Positions 33,700 through 43,804 of a stretch of DNA of 64,000 nucleotides are shown one piece after another. This stretch comes from Metaphire vulgaris (taxonomy: Eukaryota; Annelida; Clitellata; Crassiclitellata; Megascolecidae). Positions within the stretch are counted from its first letter, which is position 1. Each line of letters starts with the position of its first letter. The position numbers and the translations under genes are program-made. The notes under the pieces were generated by a model that searched no databases, was not told where the DNA came from, and was given only the letters and a program-made list of their open reading frames with translations. The stretch is taken from positions 7,559,198 through 7,623,197 of the forward strand of contig CM030865.1 in NCBI GenBank assembly GCA_018105865.1. Direction: 5' to 3'.

Positions 33700-34000
33700 A
33701 AAAGGTGCCCCATCGGCGCTCCCGACGTCCCGTCAGCGCTCTAGGCGACCCCCGGCGCCCCGTCGGCACTCCCGGCATCCCGTCGGCAGTCCAGGCGCCT
33801 CGTCGGCGCTCTCGGCGACCCGTCGGCCTCCCGGCGACCCGTCGGCCTCCCGGCGACCCGTCGGCCCCGGCGACCCGTCGGCCTCCCGGCGACCCGTCGG
33901 CCTCCCGGCGACCCGTCGGCCTCCCGGCGACCCGTCGGCACTCTAGGCGAGCCGCCGGCGCTCTCAGTGCCCCGTCGGCGCTCTAGGCGAGCCGCCGGCG
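33700..34000. repeat. GC-rich minisatellite (unit about 18 bp)
   Basis: Units such as 'ggcgacccgtcggcctcc' repeat about 14-16 times, with variation at both ends. Six or so central units are nearly perfect. It stands out against the AT-rich surroundings. It translates to an Arg/Pro-rich frame in both directions, which I take as a repeat artefact and not a protein. Confidence 0.9.
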
Positions 34001-34081
34001 CAGTTATTCATGTTCCAAAAACTTTAAATAAGACGCACCCGAGTATAAGACGCACCAAGGGGGCTAATTGTGTAAAAATTC

Positions 34082-34970
34082 CAGTGATGGGTAATTGCCC
34101 TTTTTTATCTAATTAATTAGAATTAGAATTAGTTGAAATTTTACAATTACAATTAGAATTAGAATTAGCAAAATTTCACAACCAATTAATTAGAATTAGA
34201 ATTAGATACCTTCTAATTTAATTAGAATTAGCAATTAGAAGTGCAGTGATAAAAATTGCGATGCATTTTAATGTAACGCGAAAAATTAATTTCATCCTCC
34301 GTAATCTAGATTATATCAGAATTGCATTTTGCAAGTAAAAGTGACTCAAACAAAGTATCATCTAATAGATTTCATTTTCTCCTATCATTAAGAATAAATC
34401 CACTGCACTAAATGATCTTTCAACAGCAGCAAATGTGGCGGTATAATATGATGCTGCAAATGTAGCTGGTATAAACAGGAAAGTTCAATTTATGGTCCTC
34501 CCAAAAATATATACAATTAGTGTTCATATTGGTTGGAGTATATAAGTAACTTTGGAGCTCTTCAGTTTCTGTTGACGTCAGCAAAGTTTCTTCCATATAT
34601 CCAAATAGATCGTTGTGGGACTTAATTTGAGGTGTGACTGATTTGTTTGTTATAGCTGGTGTCAAAGGTGTATTGTTTATCTGCTTTGAGACTGAATTTA
34701 CTTGATGTTTAATTTGTCCTTGAACAAAATATCCTTCCTCAGAACTCTCTATCCACTTGAGTTTGAATCGTGGTTCCAAAGCACTTGACACAAGCAAGTG
34801 TGCTAATTAGGCAACTAATTGTTTTTTTCAATTACAATTAGCAAGCTATTCATTAGAATTAGAATTAGAATTAGCAATATTTTGGAAGTAATTGATTAGA
34901 ATTAGAATTAGACAGATAGCTAATTCATTAGCTAATTAATTAGAATTAGAAATTGAATTACCCATCACTG
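34082..34970 (-). mobile_element. hAT element with transposase fragment, 8-bp duplication
   Basis: Perfect 15-bp inverted ends cagtgatgggtaatt (34082-34096) and aattacccatcactg (34956-34970). Exact 8-bp duplication aaaaattc at 34074-34081 and 34971-34978. Subterminal arrays of 'attagaattaga' lie at both ends (34110-34240 and 34835-34950). The central part encodes a transposase remnant on the minus strand. It is nested in the element at 33596-35012. Confidence 0.92.
34385..34797 (-). pseudogene. hAT transposase C-terminal fragment
   Basis: The minus strand gives ALEPRFKLKWIES near the start (the usual 'LDPRFK' block). LQSYLYTPTNMN, then FWEDHKLNFPV, resembles the start of the hAT C-terminal dimerisation domain. 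After a frameshift near 34470 comes AAVERSFSAVDLFL, the conserved 'SERxFSxAG' block. Catalytic regions further N-terminal are absent, so it cannot be active. Confidence 0.82.
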
Positions 34971-35297
34971 AAAAATTCGTATAAGCCGCATCTTATATGC
35001 GCGAAAATACGGTAGACGTTATTCCCTTTTTCTCAGTCAATATCGTTTTACAAACTGTGCATTTGCTTTAATTTTGTCATCAACAAGTAAGTATTTGCAA
35101 AATGCAAAATTAAAAACTGAAGGAATCGACGGATGATTTGATGTCATTTCAATCAAAAAATTATATACCATAGGGCATAAATATATCTATACAAACATAC
35201 TAAATTGTTTATTATTCAAGGAGGGCTCCAACAGTGACAATCTTGTATAGCCTCATAAATCGGAAAACATCAACCACAGAAAACATTATTACTAACA

Positions 35298-35475
35298 GTG
35301 ATAAAAACCCACTGTCTCGGTCTTGAATCAAAAGACCAAGACAGCAATGACGAGACCAAGGCCAAGACCGAGACACTGGCGAGCAAGACCAAGACCGAGA
35401 CACTGGCCAGCAAGACCAAGACCAAGACATTGAAATACTGTCTTGAGACAGTCTCGAGATGTCACACCACTGCAT
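35298..35475. repeat. Tandem 'gaccaagaccgagacactggc' repeat with flanking inverted words
   Basis: Three to four imperfect units of 24-27 bp. The outer parts carry 'ctgtctcggtcttg' and 'ctgtcttgagacagtctcgag', which can fold back. The right edge reads 'gtgtgacatctcgagac' in reverse, like some hAT ends, but no duplication was found. Confidence 0.6.
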
Positions 35476-35534
35476 CCAGAATTATCACTGCTTATTTTAA
35501 AACATCCCATAAAAACATGTTGATGAAAGTTACA

Positions 35535-35780
35535 AGATTTATGCACCAACAAATTATGCAACGATTGAGGGCAAAGAGTTCTATACCAGACTAGATACAG
35601 TATTAAATGACAGAAAAGAAAAAGACATTATTATATTCGTAAGAGACATGAATGCAAAAATTTGGCAAGACAATGAAGGATATGAATTATTCATGGAGTG
35701 CATAGACTGGTTACAATTAATGAAAATGGAAAAAGGTTTTTTAACTTGTGTGCAGCCCATGATCTAGTTATTGGGGAGTA
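35535..35780 (+). pseudogene. RTE-like endonuclease fragment
   Basis: The plus strand encodes APTNYATIEGKEFYTRLDTV, DIIIFVRDMNAKIWQDN and, after a frameshift, NGKRFFNLCAAHDLVIG. These match the 'APTxxA...EFYxxL', 'GDxNAKxG' and 'NERGxRLxxFCxxxxLxIxGT' blocks of the RTE endonuclease. GDMN is changed to RDMN. Only about 80 residues remain. Confidence 0.78.
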
Positions 35781-35867
35781 CCATATATGTTATATACGTG
35801 TGCATAAGTAGATCTCATGTGTAAGTCGAGGTAATAATTAGGCCAAAAAACTAGCGATTTTGCTATG

Positions 35868-37716
35868 ACCCGGGGAATTAATTTTTGGAAAAGGCGTTTA
35901 TAAGAAAACGTGAACATATACGTTATAAACTGACTATATTTCAGGCTATATAGAAGCTAGAAAGATGCGGTTTGCACCGTTGTTGAGCATTTTTATTGCT
36001 CTTTCTATCCATCCGTGCCAAAAGAAAAAAATTGGGAGTAGGGACCACTCTACACCCTAAAATCGGACCCCTCCCCAACATTTTGTTCAAATTTTGATAA
36101 AAGGTCAATATCAAAACGTCTTCAGCGGTAACCCCCAAATGTGAGCGATAGAGTTTTAGGGGAGTGTAATTGGAACAGAATAGTGCAAAAATTTTGAAGA
36201 TCGGAGCCAAATCTATGGCGCCTATCTATGGCTGCCTTGCATGCGTTTTGTGCATGCCACGTTTCGTCGCAATTTCTGACGCTCCGTGCGTGAATCTTGC
36301 GCCGGAGATGAGGATTTTTTCGAGTCCGTCGGTCTTCTGAGGAGTTTCAGCCTTCCTCTTCTGTTTCGCATCGTTTCGGAAGCCTCGAGTCGGTCTTCAC
36401 CGCTTTATGCAGGATGTCGCCATGTTGGCTATTGTTATAGCGCCATGCGATGATCGACGGTCGTTCCGGGTTTCGCTCGAGCATTCATCTTTGCGAGGAC
36501 GGCGTTCCGCTCTTCGGTTCCGACGTGTCTCGTGCCGTCCTCTACCTTTCCACGTCGTCCTGGAAGTTCAAGTCAGTCGCCGTCCGTCGGGTGTGCACCA
36601 AAGTCAGCTGCATCGGCTGCCGCGTGAAAATTCGGCGGGTCTGCGGTTGGCTGTCATTCCGGACTATGCTGGATTTTCCATCTTCGTTGGATTTGCCGAT
36701 TTCGATGACGGAACTATCTTCTTGCGGAAGACCGCTTCTCCAGGAACTTTTCCGGTGGTTATACCCGCACGGAGAAACTCCTACTACCAACTCGCGGACT
36801 TTCAACATCATCTTCCGCTCCTCATTGGCATGTCAATGGGGCTACAGTTTTCCTTGAAGGACCGCTTCTAAAGGACTTTGCGCCGGATTTCTTCACGGCA
36901 GCAAAGTTTTTTCCATCATCTCAGTGGATTTTAACATCGCCACCTTCTGGACTTCATTGACATGTCAGCGGTGTCAAAGCGCTTTTGATTTTGGATTTTA
37001 AACCATGCGTACAGCACTATATAAATTGTCCTGGATAATAATAATAATAATAATTTGGGGTAGTTATGAATTTTCATACCCAACTGCCAATTGCTCGCTG
37101 AAATGACAATTACGCGAACGGATTTTCAATGTGAAAAACCGAACAACTCAGTATATTTCAGGCTATATAGAAGCTAGAAAGATGCAGTTTGCACCATTGC
37201 TGAGCATTTTTATTGGTCTTTCGAACCACCTGTGCAAAAAAAATGGGGGGGTAGGGTCCACTCTACACCCCAAAATCGGACCATCTCCGACAACAAATTT
37301 TCAAAGCTCAATAAAAAAAAGTTCAGCGGTGACCCCCCAACTGTGAGCGAGAGAGTTTTAGAGGAGTGTAATTGGAACAGAATAGTGCAAAAATTTTGAA
37401 GATCGGACCATATTTGGCGTAGTTATGATTTTTATAGCCTCCGGCTGAAGATTTTTCCTATACATTTTCCAGCCTTGGTTGTTACACACTAATACACAGC
37501 CAATATCTCTTGCATATATAGTCAATAATATCGAAAACGGTGCTGCCGCCTATTGAATGGATGGTAACTGTAACAAACGGCGCGTTGGATAAATGTAAAA
37601 ATCGTATGTCCGCGGTACACACTCGCTTATCTAGCACACCGTTTATAAACGGCGAACACCGTTTGGCTATGATTTTCCGCCGACGTTTTAAAACGGCAAA
37701 CCCCTGAAAGAGGTTA
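35868..37716 (-). mobile_element. TTAA-family dimeric element, copy E, split by an insertion
   Basis: Minus orientation: the right end is near 35868 ('ggggaattaatttttggaaaaggcg'). Unit 2 is at 35935-36212 and unit 1 at 37052-37425. The left end has repeats with cores 'gccgttttaaaacgtc' and 'gccgtttataaacggtg' and ends at TTAA (about 37711-37714). A GC-rich 840-bp sequence is inserted at 36213-37050. The closest relative in the window is copy A2, whose uninterrupted unit shows the empty site. Confidence 0.75.
36213..37050 (+). mobile_element. GC-rich LINE/SINE-like insertion with (AAT)n tail
   Basis: The insertion ends 'cactatataaattgtcctgg' then (ataata)n, the same 3' signature as the CR1-like LINEs here. 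Its 5' part is GC-rich and carries two overlapping frames (36407-36871, 154 codons; 36450-36857, 135 codons). The second contains 'CTKVSCIGCRVKIRR', but I recognise no family. The target duplication is ambiguous because the tail and target are both AAT-rich. Confidence 0.6.
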
Positions 37717-37801
37717 AATGATTCATAGGGATGAATTTCTTCTTATAGAAACATTCATGCATATGCTTCAACCAGAGCAATGCATGATTGAGCCTATCTT
37801 C

Positions 37802-37806
<5 letters not shown>

Positions 37807-37856
<50 letters not shown>

Positions 37857-37857
37857 G
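37807..37857. repeat. (CA)n microsatellite
   Basis: About 22 CA units with one interruption. Confidence 0.95.
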
Positions 37858-38042
37858 GTGGCAAATTGGCCCACAAGATCTTATTGTACAATTTATTTAT
37901 GTATGCATTTGCACAGAATACAAAATTTCATGCAATAGATATAAGGCATAATATTGCATAATGTCAAAATGTAGACATATCAGTGCAATGGGTTCTCAAC
38001 ATATTTACACACAATAAAATGCTTACCTAGATGCCTATAGAG

Positions 38043-38357
38043 CAGTGCTTCCCAACCTATGGGCCGTGACAAGTGTGCCGCAGCAACTTTAGAAGTGTGC
38101 CACTGCAAAGTGTGAAAATTTATTTCTTAGCTAACATAAATAAGTTGATGACCTTTTTTGTTTGTCAGCTTGGGAAAAGGAAGAGATCACAATCACAGAT
38201 GAGGTTTTTTCTTGTCAGCTTGGGAAGACGCACAGATGAGGTTTTTTGCTTGTCAGGATCACAGATGAGGTTTTTTTGCTTGTCGGCTGCAGTGTGCCAT
38301 TGACTTTATGTTTCTTGGACAATGTGCCATGGCTGGAAAAAATGTTGGGAAGCACTG
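38043..38357. mobile_element. hAT MITE (CAGTGCTTCCCAAC ends)
   Basis: The inverted ends cagtgcttcccaac (38043-38056) and gttgggaagcactg (38344-38357) are perfect over 14 bp. The flanking octamers ctatagag and ccatagat agree at 6 of 8. The interior has three tandem copies of 'cacagatgaggttttttgcttgtcag'-like sequence (about 38196-38285). No coding capacity. Confidence 0.82.
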
Positions 38358-38484
38358 CCATAGATCATAGTTGGTAGCTGCAAGTTGACTGGGAGTGTAA
38401 ATTAATAAGATGAATTGGAGGTGGCAGGTCTTGTTTAGTCGCCAAGATAAGATTAATAGCACAATGAACTGTGCAATGACCTAT

Positions 38485-38925
38485 CTAATCTAATCTTAAA
38501 CTTCTATAGCGCCACTTCATAATGCACAGGAGCATCAACCGATGGCACACCAAATCCAAATAATGAAACATCCAGGTCAAATCCAGGGTATCCGGCCAGG
38601 CAAACGGGTGATAGTCTATGGTGGATAGGCCAGGTCAAAAAGATGGGCTTTTAATCTTTTTCCAAAAATCCTTAATGAATTTGCAATGCACACATGTTGA
38701 GGCAATGAGTTCCAGAGTTTGGGGGCAGCCACTGAAAAGGCACAAGAACCAAGAACTGTCCGAGTATGGGAGAGGAAGAGACCTGTGTTGTAGTGAGAGA
38801 TCATTGCTCGACCACACAGAATTAAACTGCAGTCATGACAAGCGATGAATGCAATCTCGGATGAAAATAAGAAAGTTAGGGACGGATAACATTCCTGTTT
38901 CTCAGTTTTCATGCTCACTTACAGA
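38485..38925 (-). mobile_element. CR1-like LINE 3' end
   Basis: The minus strand encodes SEIAFIACHDCSLIL, LGSCAFSVAAPKLWNSLPQH and IFGKRLKAHLFDLAY: the 'R.FSVAAPKLWNSLP..I......F...LKTHLF' C-terminus of CR1-type LINEs. The 3' UTR reads 'gcgctatagaagttta' in reverse at about 38500. Confidence 0.8.
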
Positions 38926-39159
38926 AACACATGCTGTAACTCAAACATGTTCAAAGTTCATGCAGTACCATAACTTGTTTCCACAACCCACCACTCCATT
39001 AAGCTTATTGTATGTCAGTGTTATTTGCAATCAATTTTTTGCCACTCTTTGAGAATTCACTTTGAGTAGTAACATAAATTAAATCCTCCAAACTCCTGCA
39101 AATAAATAACTACCTCACAGAAACTATAATTAGGATATTAACTGCAAAGAGATTCATTG

Positions 39160-39195
<36 letters not shown>
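39160..39195. repeat. (TA)n microsatellite
   Basis: About 18 TA units in otherwise unremarkable intron (38930-39520), in which I recognise nothing else. Confidence 0.9.
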
Positions 39196-39197
<2 letters not shown>

Positions 39198-39526
39198 CAT
39201 AGGCCAATTACTAGATAGCATGCAATTTATACAAATTATGGCATTGTGTAACTATGGCCTGTGAAAAAGTCTGTGGACTGCTGCTCTAGCCTCACTTTTC
39301 ACATCTTTGCTAGCTGTCACATGAAACATTCATAGTCTTGACAATAAATTTAACTGAGGTAGAAAAACCATTGTGAATAGCCTGCCAACATCAAATCTTA
39401 AAAGAGATATCTTCAACAAAGCAGTATGCTTAATACTTTCCTACTAGCAAGTTTCTGAGATTCACCCAAAAGTTGTCACAACAATATTCAAGTTAACTAA
39501 ACTTTACAGATTCTTTGGTAACTCAC

Positions 39527-39708
39527 TTGAGCGATTCATCCGCGTCTCCAATGGCATAAAGCCATGTGCTCAGTTTATAGTATGCTTCTGTATTATCAGG
39601 ACGAAGCTTAGTCGTTGGACGTATGTCGCTGATTGCTTTAGGATATTCTTTTAGTTGCAAATAGCATTCAGCTCGAAGTTCATGTAACTCTGGATCCCAT
39701 GGACACAA
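39527..39708 (-). CDS. DNAJC3: DNAJC3 exon: TPR
   Basis: Encodes CPWDPELHELRAECYLQ, YPKAISDIRPTTKLRPDNTE and AYYKLSTWLYAIGDADESL. It aligns to DNAJC3 'VWDAELRELRAECF...KAISDLKAASKLKNDNTEAFYKISTLYYQLGDHELSL'. The acceptor AG is at 39710-39709 (phase 0, first codon Leu TTG, not a start). Sixty codons plus AA precede the GT donor at 39526-39525. Confidence 0.95.
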
Positions 39709-39770
39709 CTGTCAATTATAAAAATCTTTAAATAATTAAGAAGTCAGAGAAGCCAGACATAACATGACCT

Positions 39771-41340
39771 AAGATTTACAGACGATGCAGCGCTGATAAC
39801 GAATGCACAGCAGAAATGGCAGGAACTGCCTAATCAAAAAATTAGTGAAAGTGAGAAGAAAGGTTTAAGAGTAAACATCAATAAAAAAATTTGCATGGTG
39901 ATATCCATGTAGAAAGAAATTCCCAACTGTGAAATCTACATAAATGGAGAAAATTAAACAGGTCACGAGCAGGGGTGTGATGCCAATTGATTAACAACCG
40001 GTTCGCTAACATTGATAAAAAAGCTATGTATGGTTTGTCCATTATGTGTAGGCCTATATAAAAATACCAATTTTACATACTATATATATATGTATATATA
40101 TGGTATGTTTCCCAAGGAATACCCAGACAAAAATCCATACGTCACGGTGTGAGGCTACGGACTCGAGTCAGGTCCTTCAAGGTGTTGATCCACTAATTAT
40201 GCCTTGTCCAAAGGAATCCTTCCACCGTCTCAGTTTTCACATAAGCCTAGGGGCCTACTATAAATATATCATCATTGAGCACAGACATCTATTGTAGTCT
40301 GAACTCTCAAGTATCTTTAGAATTTGAACCTAGATTTTGTCTTTGTCAGGTTCTAGTTTTAGGTGCCAGCTTTGATCTGGTATATCAACTGGATCAGGGT
40401 GCGGTGAAGCTGTAAGTTAGGTGGGGATGGCATGGACCACATGGTGGACGCTTTTAAGTTTTAACCTATAAATGACATCCGCTGTAAATAAAGCCATGGT
40501 AAGTAACATTTGAAAACCGTTAGGTTACAAGATCAGCGGGCAACCACTTAAAATCAAGTGCTGATCCAGGGGCCAAAAGGTTTCCCACACGTATTTAGGA
40601 GAATGAAAACCAGTCCAGTAAGCCTGCAGACGTTTCGGTGATATAGTCATCGTTTTAACAAACGTTCGAACCAGTCAAAATTTTAACAAAGGGTTTGGTC
40701 GAACCAGACCGAACTGGCTCCATCACAGCCCTGGTCGCGAGATGCAAATATCTGGGAAGCTGGTTCACCAGAGATGCTAAAAGTGAATCAGACATAAAAA
40801 CAAAATAGGAATGGCGAAAACAGCCTTTGTGACTCCAAACACATACTAACAAACAAACATTTAGCAATGGAAACAAGAATAAGGGTTCTGGAATGTTATG
40901 TTTGGCCAGGCCAGTCATGTTATAAGAAGCTGAAACTTAAACTATCTATCTCTAAAGTCACGAAGAAAAAGCTTGAACCTGCAGATATGTGGTTATTAAG
41001 GAAAATGCTGAAAATATCTTGGATCGAAAAGAAAACAAATGAATTAGTAATTGAGATGGCAGACACACAAAGAAAATCGCTACTTAGAATATGTAAAATA
41101 TAATTTCAATTTTTTGGACATATAACAAGGAAAAATGGAACAGAAAACCTGGTAACCAATGGAAAATTCAAAGGTAAAAAATCAGGAGGAAGACAAAGAA
41201 TGATGCATATCAGTATCTTACTGACTGATATAAAGGGTAACTACAGAATTAAAAACAATCAACAAAGAACAAAGAGAAATGGAAGTTCATAGTTGCCAAC
41301 GTAGAAATATACGGCGCCCGAAGAAGAAGACAATTAATTG
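39771..41340 (+). mobile_element. RTE-like LINE, RT C-terminal part, interrupted by a hAT MITE
   Basis: The plus strand encodes FTDDAALITNAQQKWQEL (motif C, FADD changed to FTDD) and KGLRVNINKK. After the MITE come RCKYLGSWFTRDAKSES, RVLECYVWPGQSCYKK, WLLRKMLKISWIEKKTNELV, FGHITRKN and GRQRMMHI. It belongs to the same family as the minus-strand copy at 43.8-45.0 kb. Stops (for example after NGEN) and frameshifts show it is dead. Confidence 0.8.
39970..40733. mobile_element. hAT MITE inside the RT coding sequence, 8-bp duplication
   Basis: The left end caggggtgtgatgcca and right end 'catcacagccctg' form short imperfect inverted repeats. The flanking octamers gtcacgag (39962-39969) and gtcgcgag (40734-40741) differ at one base. 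Removing the element and one octamer rejoins the host RT sequence (INGEN ... RCKYLGSW). It contains a small frame (40100-40297) without recognisable motif and an internal 'taactgg/ccagtt'-rich right part. Confidence 0.85.
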
Positions 41341-41880
41341 TAAACAAAAATCATAGTGGCCTTTGTAGATACAGTTCAGCATCAATATAGCACGCTGGTT
41401 GGTAGACAAACTATGAATGACCATACAAAAACAACAAACTGAAATAAATAATATTCAAAGCAGATCACAAAACACTCAGAAAACTTACCCTAAAAGCATG
41501 TTTAAAATCAATAAAAAAGTCAAAATCATATTTACCAGAATAATAAGGCAAGAATTAGTTAAATTTTGTAGTGTTCTTGTGAAGAATGAAATGCTATTCT
41601 GTTGTAGTCATGCTTTTATGCTTTTGCTTATGAATAACAGATAAATTTGTATGTAAAGGGTGCAAAAGGCTTCACTTAGTGTATTGCTATGAGAATCATA
41701 CTCACTGTCATTGAGTGCAAAATGATTAAATATTTGATTAAAATAGATTAAAACAATAATTACACTCAAAACAAAGTGACAAAATGGTGAGGTTGGAACA
41801 TTGAGCAAACAAAATTAGTGATATACGAGTACATACATACAATCATACATACATACATAAAGTTAATTTACTAGGCACAG
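41341..41880. other. Intron, no gene recognised
   Basis: AT-rich; ends in a short (catacata)n near 41830-41860. Small frames have no motif. Confidence 0.45.
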
Positions 41881-41883
41881 TTA

Positions 41884-42739
41884 TTACAAATGTGCTTCGG
41901 TTGCCAAGCCAAATACATATGTTTTAAGTTGGGCGAGAAAAGTGTCACGGTTGAAAATTCCACCTCTGAGAGGAGGCGGAAGCTGATTCCAAAGTGATGG
42001 ACCAATCACCCTGAACGCACGCTCTCCCATTCTGTGTGGCACGGATAATGTCCTGGTGAAATTGGAACGTGTGACCATCGTTCGAGTGAGAGCTCTATCA
42101 GATAACAGTTTACAGTCTTGAATAAGATACTGCGGAGCTTCTTTTCTGAGACATCTGTCGACTAGCGAAAGCAACTTGTACGATATTCGCTTATGTACCG
42201 GCAACCAGTGGAGTTGTTGCAGCACAGGAGTGATGTGTTGTCGCCTTGAGGTACGCATGGGAGTGATGTGTTGTCGCCTTGAGGTACGCATGATGAGTTG
42301 TGCCGCGGCATTCTGGACAAGTTGGAGTCTATATATTTGATTTCTGGCCATACATGCAAGTAGGCTATTACAGTAATCAAGGCGAGATGCTATGAATGCA
42401 TGGAACAAGACTTGCACTGATTCCTGTGACAGAGTCGATCACTACCCGTAATTGCCGAAGTTGGTAGAAACATCCCGACACTATTTTACTAATGTGATTC
42501 GCCATCGTAAGATTTTCATCCAGAATAACTCCAAGATCTTTAACTTGCTCGGATCTTTTGATAACATTATTCCAAAGGTTAAGTGCTACTGAGTCTGCCT
42601 TGGCCGTTTGTTTATGATTACCAAGAATGATAAATTCTGTTTTTCCCGGATTAAGCTTTAGCCGGCTGCTTCTCATCCAGGAATCAATTTCCTGAATAGA
42701 GCTCGCATGATATAATGCAGTGCTTCCCAAACTTTTCAC
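41884..42739 (-). mobile_element. CR1-like LINE, C-terminal RT part
   Basis: The minus strand encodes SRLKLNPGKTEFIILGN, VKDLGVILDENLTMANHI, ASRLDYCNSLLAC, LQLVQNAAAQLIM, LHWLPVHKRISYKLLSLV, ERAFRVIGPSLWNQLPPPLR and FLAQLKTYVFGLAT. This is the complete thumb and C-terminal region of CR1/L2 proteins. A 33-bp in-frame tandem duplication (MRTSRRQHITP twice) lies at about 42226-42291. One frameshift falls near 42400. At the 5' edge (42720) it abuts a hAT-like end. Confidence 0.88.
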
Positions 42740-42790
42740 CGTCGTGCACTGGCATAAAGTTTTCCTTTTGCACCAGAGACCAGTGCCATT
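42716..42790 (-). other. hAT-like transposon end, solo
   Basis: 'cagtgcttcccaaactttt' with 'gtcgtgcactgg' resembles the end of the MITE at 38043-38357. No partner was found. Confidence 0.45.
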
Positions 42791-42944
42791 TTAAAATATT
42801 GTTCTCCTTGTAATTTGGTTTAAAAATTTTTATATAACCTCAGTATACATCTTAATATACCGGTAAATATAAGTTTCATAGAAAATGTGTGTGTTATAGA
42901 ATCTTGTTTTTAAACAGCTTCAAACAATCCTCACAGCATCATCA

Positions 42945-43400
42945 TCAGTCATGCATAGCCGGAGTGGCCGTTGTGAATGCTCTCCATAATGTTCTGTCCT
43001 GAGCACACTGCAGTGCTTCGGTGGCTGTTAGTACAGTCATCACAGATTTGATGAAGCCAGGTGGTTGGTGGTCTTTGTCGAGGTTGATGCCAATCAAGGG
43101 CATCTGCGGCGCCGCACCATCTTGGACGGAGTGCGGCAGAGGCATGTACTTTTTCTTTGGAAAAAATGATTCTTCTTCAGGTGTCATGTATTTCTACATT
43201 GATGACTATGAACTTCCATTACTCTCTGTTGTTTGTAAGAGTTCTAATTCTGCAGTTACCTCTTTACACCAGTCAGTAAACTATTTATATGTCATTCTTT
43301 GTCTTAATCTTGATCGTTTGCCTTCGATTTTTCCAGCAGCTACCAGGTTTTTATACCATTCTTCCTCATTATATGTCCAAAAAGTTGAAGTTGTCTTTTG
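42945..43400 (-). pseudogene. RTE-like LINE C-terminus, minus strand
   Basis: The minus strand gives EEEWYKNLVAAGKIEGKRSR (the 'GKIEGKRxRGRQRxxWxD' block), TDWCKEVTAE and, near the end, ALQCAQDRTLWRAFTTATPA (the 'A.DR..WR' terminal block). It is tail-to-head with another RTE fragment on the plus strand. Confidence 0.7.
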
Positions 43401-43404
43401 CATA

Positions 43405-43800
43405 TTGTAGATAGCAATAGCAGATAGAAAAACGCATACAGGCCTTTGAGAACAAGTGCATAAGAAAACTGCTACGCATACCATGGACAAAACTACTAAC
43501 TAACGAGGAAGCTTACAACATGGCCAAAACAGAAAAAGTACTGAATCATGTAAAAACAAGGAAACTGAGTTACGTTGGGCATGTGATAAGACATCCACAA
43601 GACACCATCGAGAGCATAGTGATCACAGGACTTGTTGAAGAAAACAGAAGACAAGGACGACCAAAGATATGCTGGATTGGCAACATTACAATATACTGGC
43701 CTTTATGGAGACTGTCTACTATGCACAGCACAAGACAGATCGCGCTGGAGAACACTGACCCATTCTTGTAGCCAACCGTTGCCAAGCGACGACGGCGCAA
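43405..43800 (+). pseudogene. RTE-like LINE C-terminus, plus strand
   Basis: Encodes IQAFENKCIRKLLRIPWTKL, KTRKLSYVGHVIRHPQDTIE and GRPKICWIGNI with DRSRWRTL-like ending: the 'FE..C.RR.L.IPW', 'GH..R' and 'GRP...W' blocks. The RT core is absent. Confidence 0.75.
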
Positions 43801-43804
43801 TGAC

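Larger units (their letters stand above)
33596..35012. mobile_element. CCGTATTTT-type inverted-repeat element with GC-rich VNTR and nested hAT
   Basis: The ends 'ccgtattttcgcgcatataa' and its complement match at about 24 of 25 positions and are bordered by TA (33594-33595 and 35013-35014). Subterminal 'ataagacgcaccc' words repeat inside both ends. The interior is a GC-rich tandem array (33700-34000). A hAT element with an 8-bp duplication is inserted at 34082-34970. Without the hAT the element is about 520 bp. Confidence 0.85.

Noticed and set aside
33705..33986. Arg/Pro-rich 93-codon frame
   Set aside because: It is the translation of the 18-bp minisatellite; the opposite strand is equally open.
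36407..36871. Host gene of 154 codons
   Set aside because: It lies in an insertion with a LINE-type tail inside another transposon, and two frames are open at once; kept only as part of the element.
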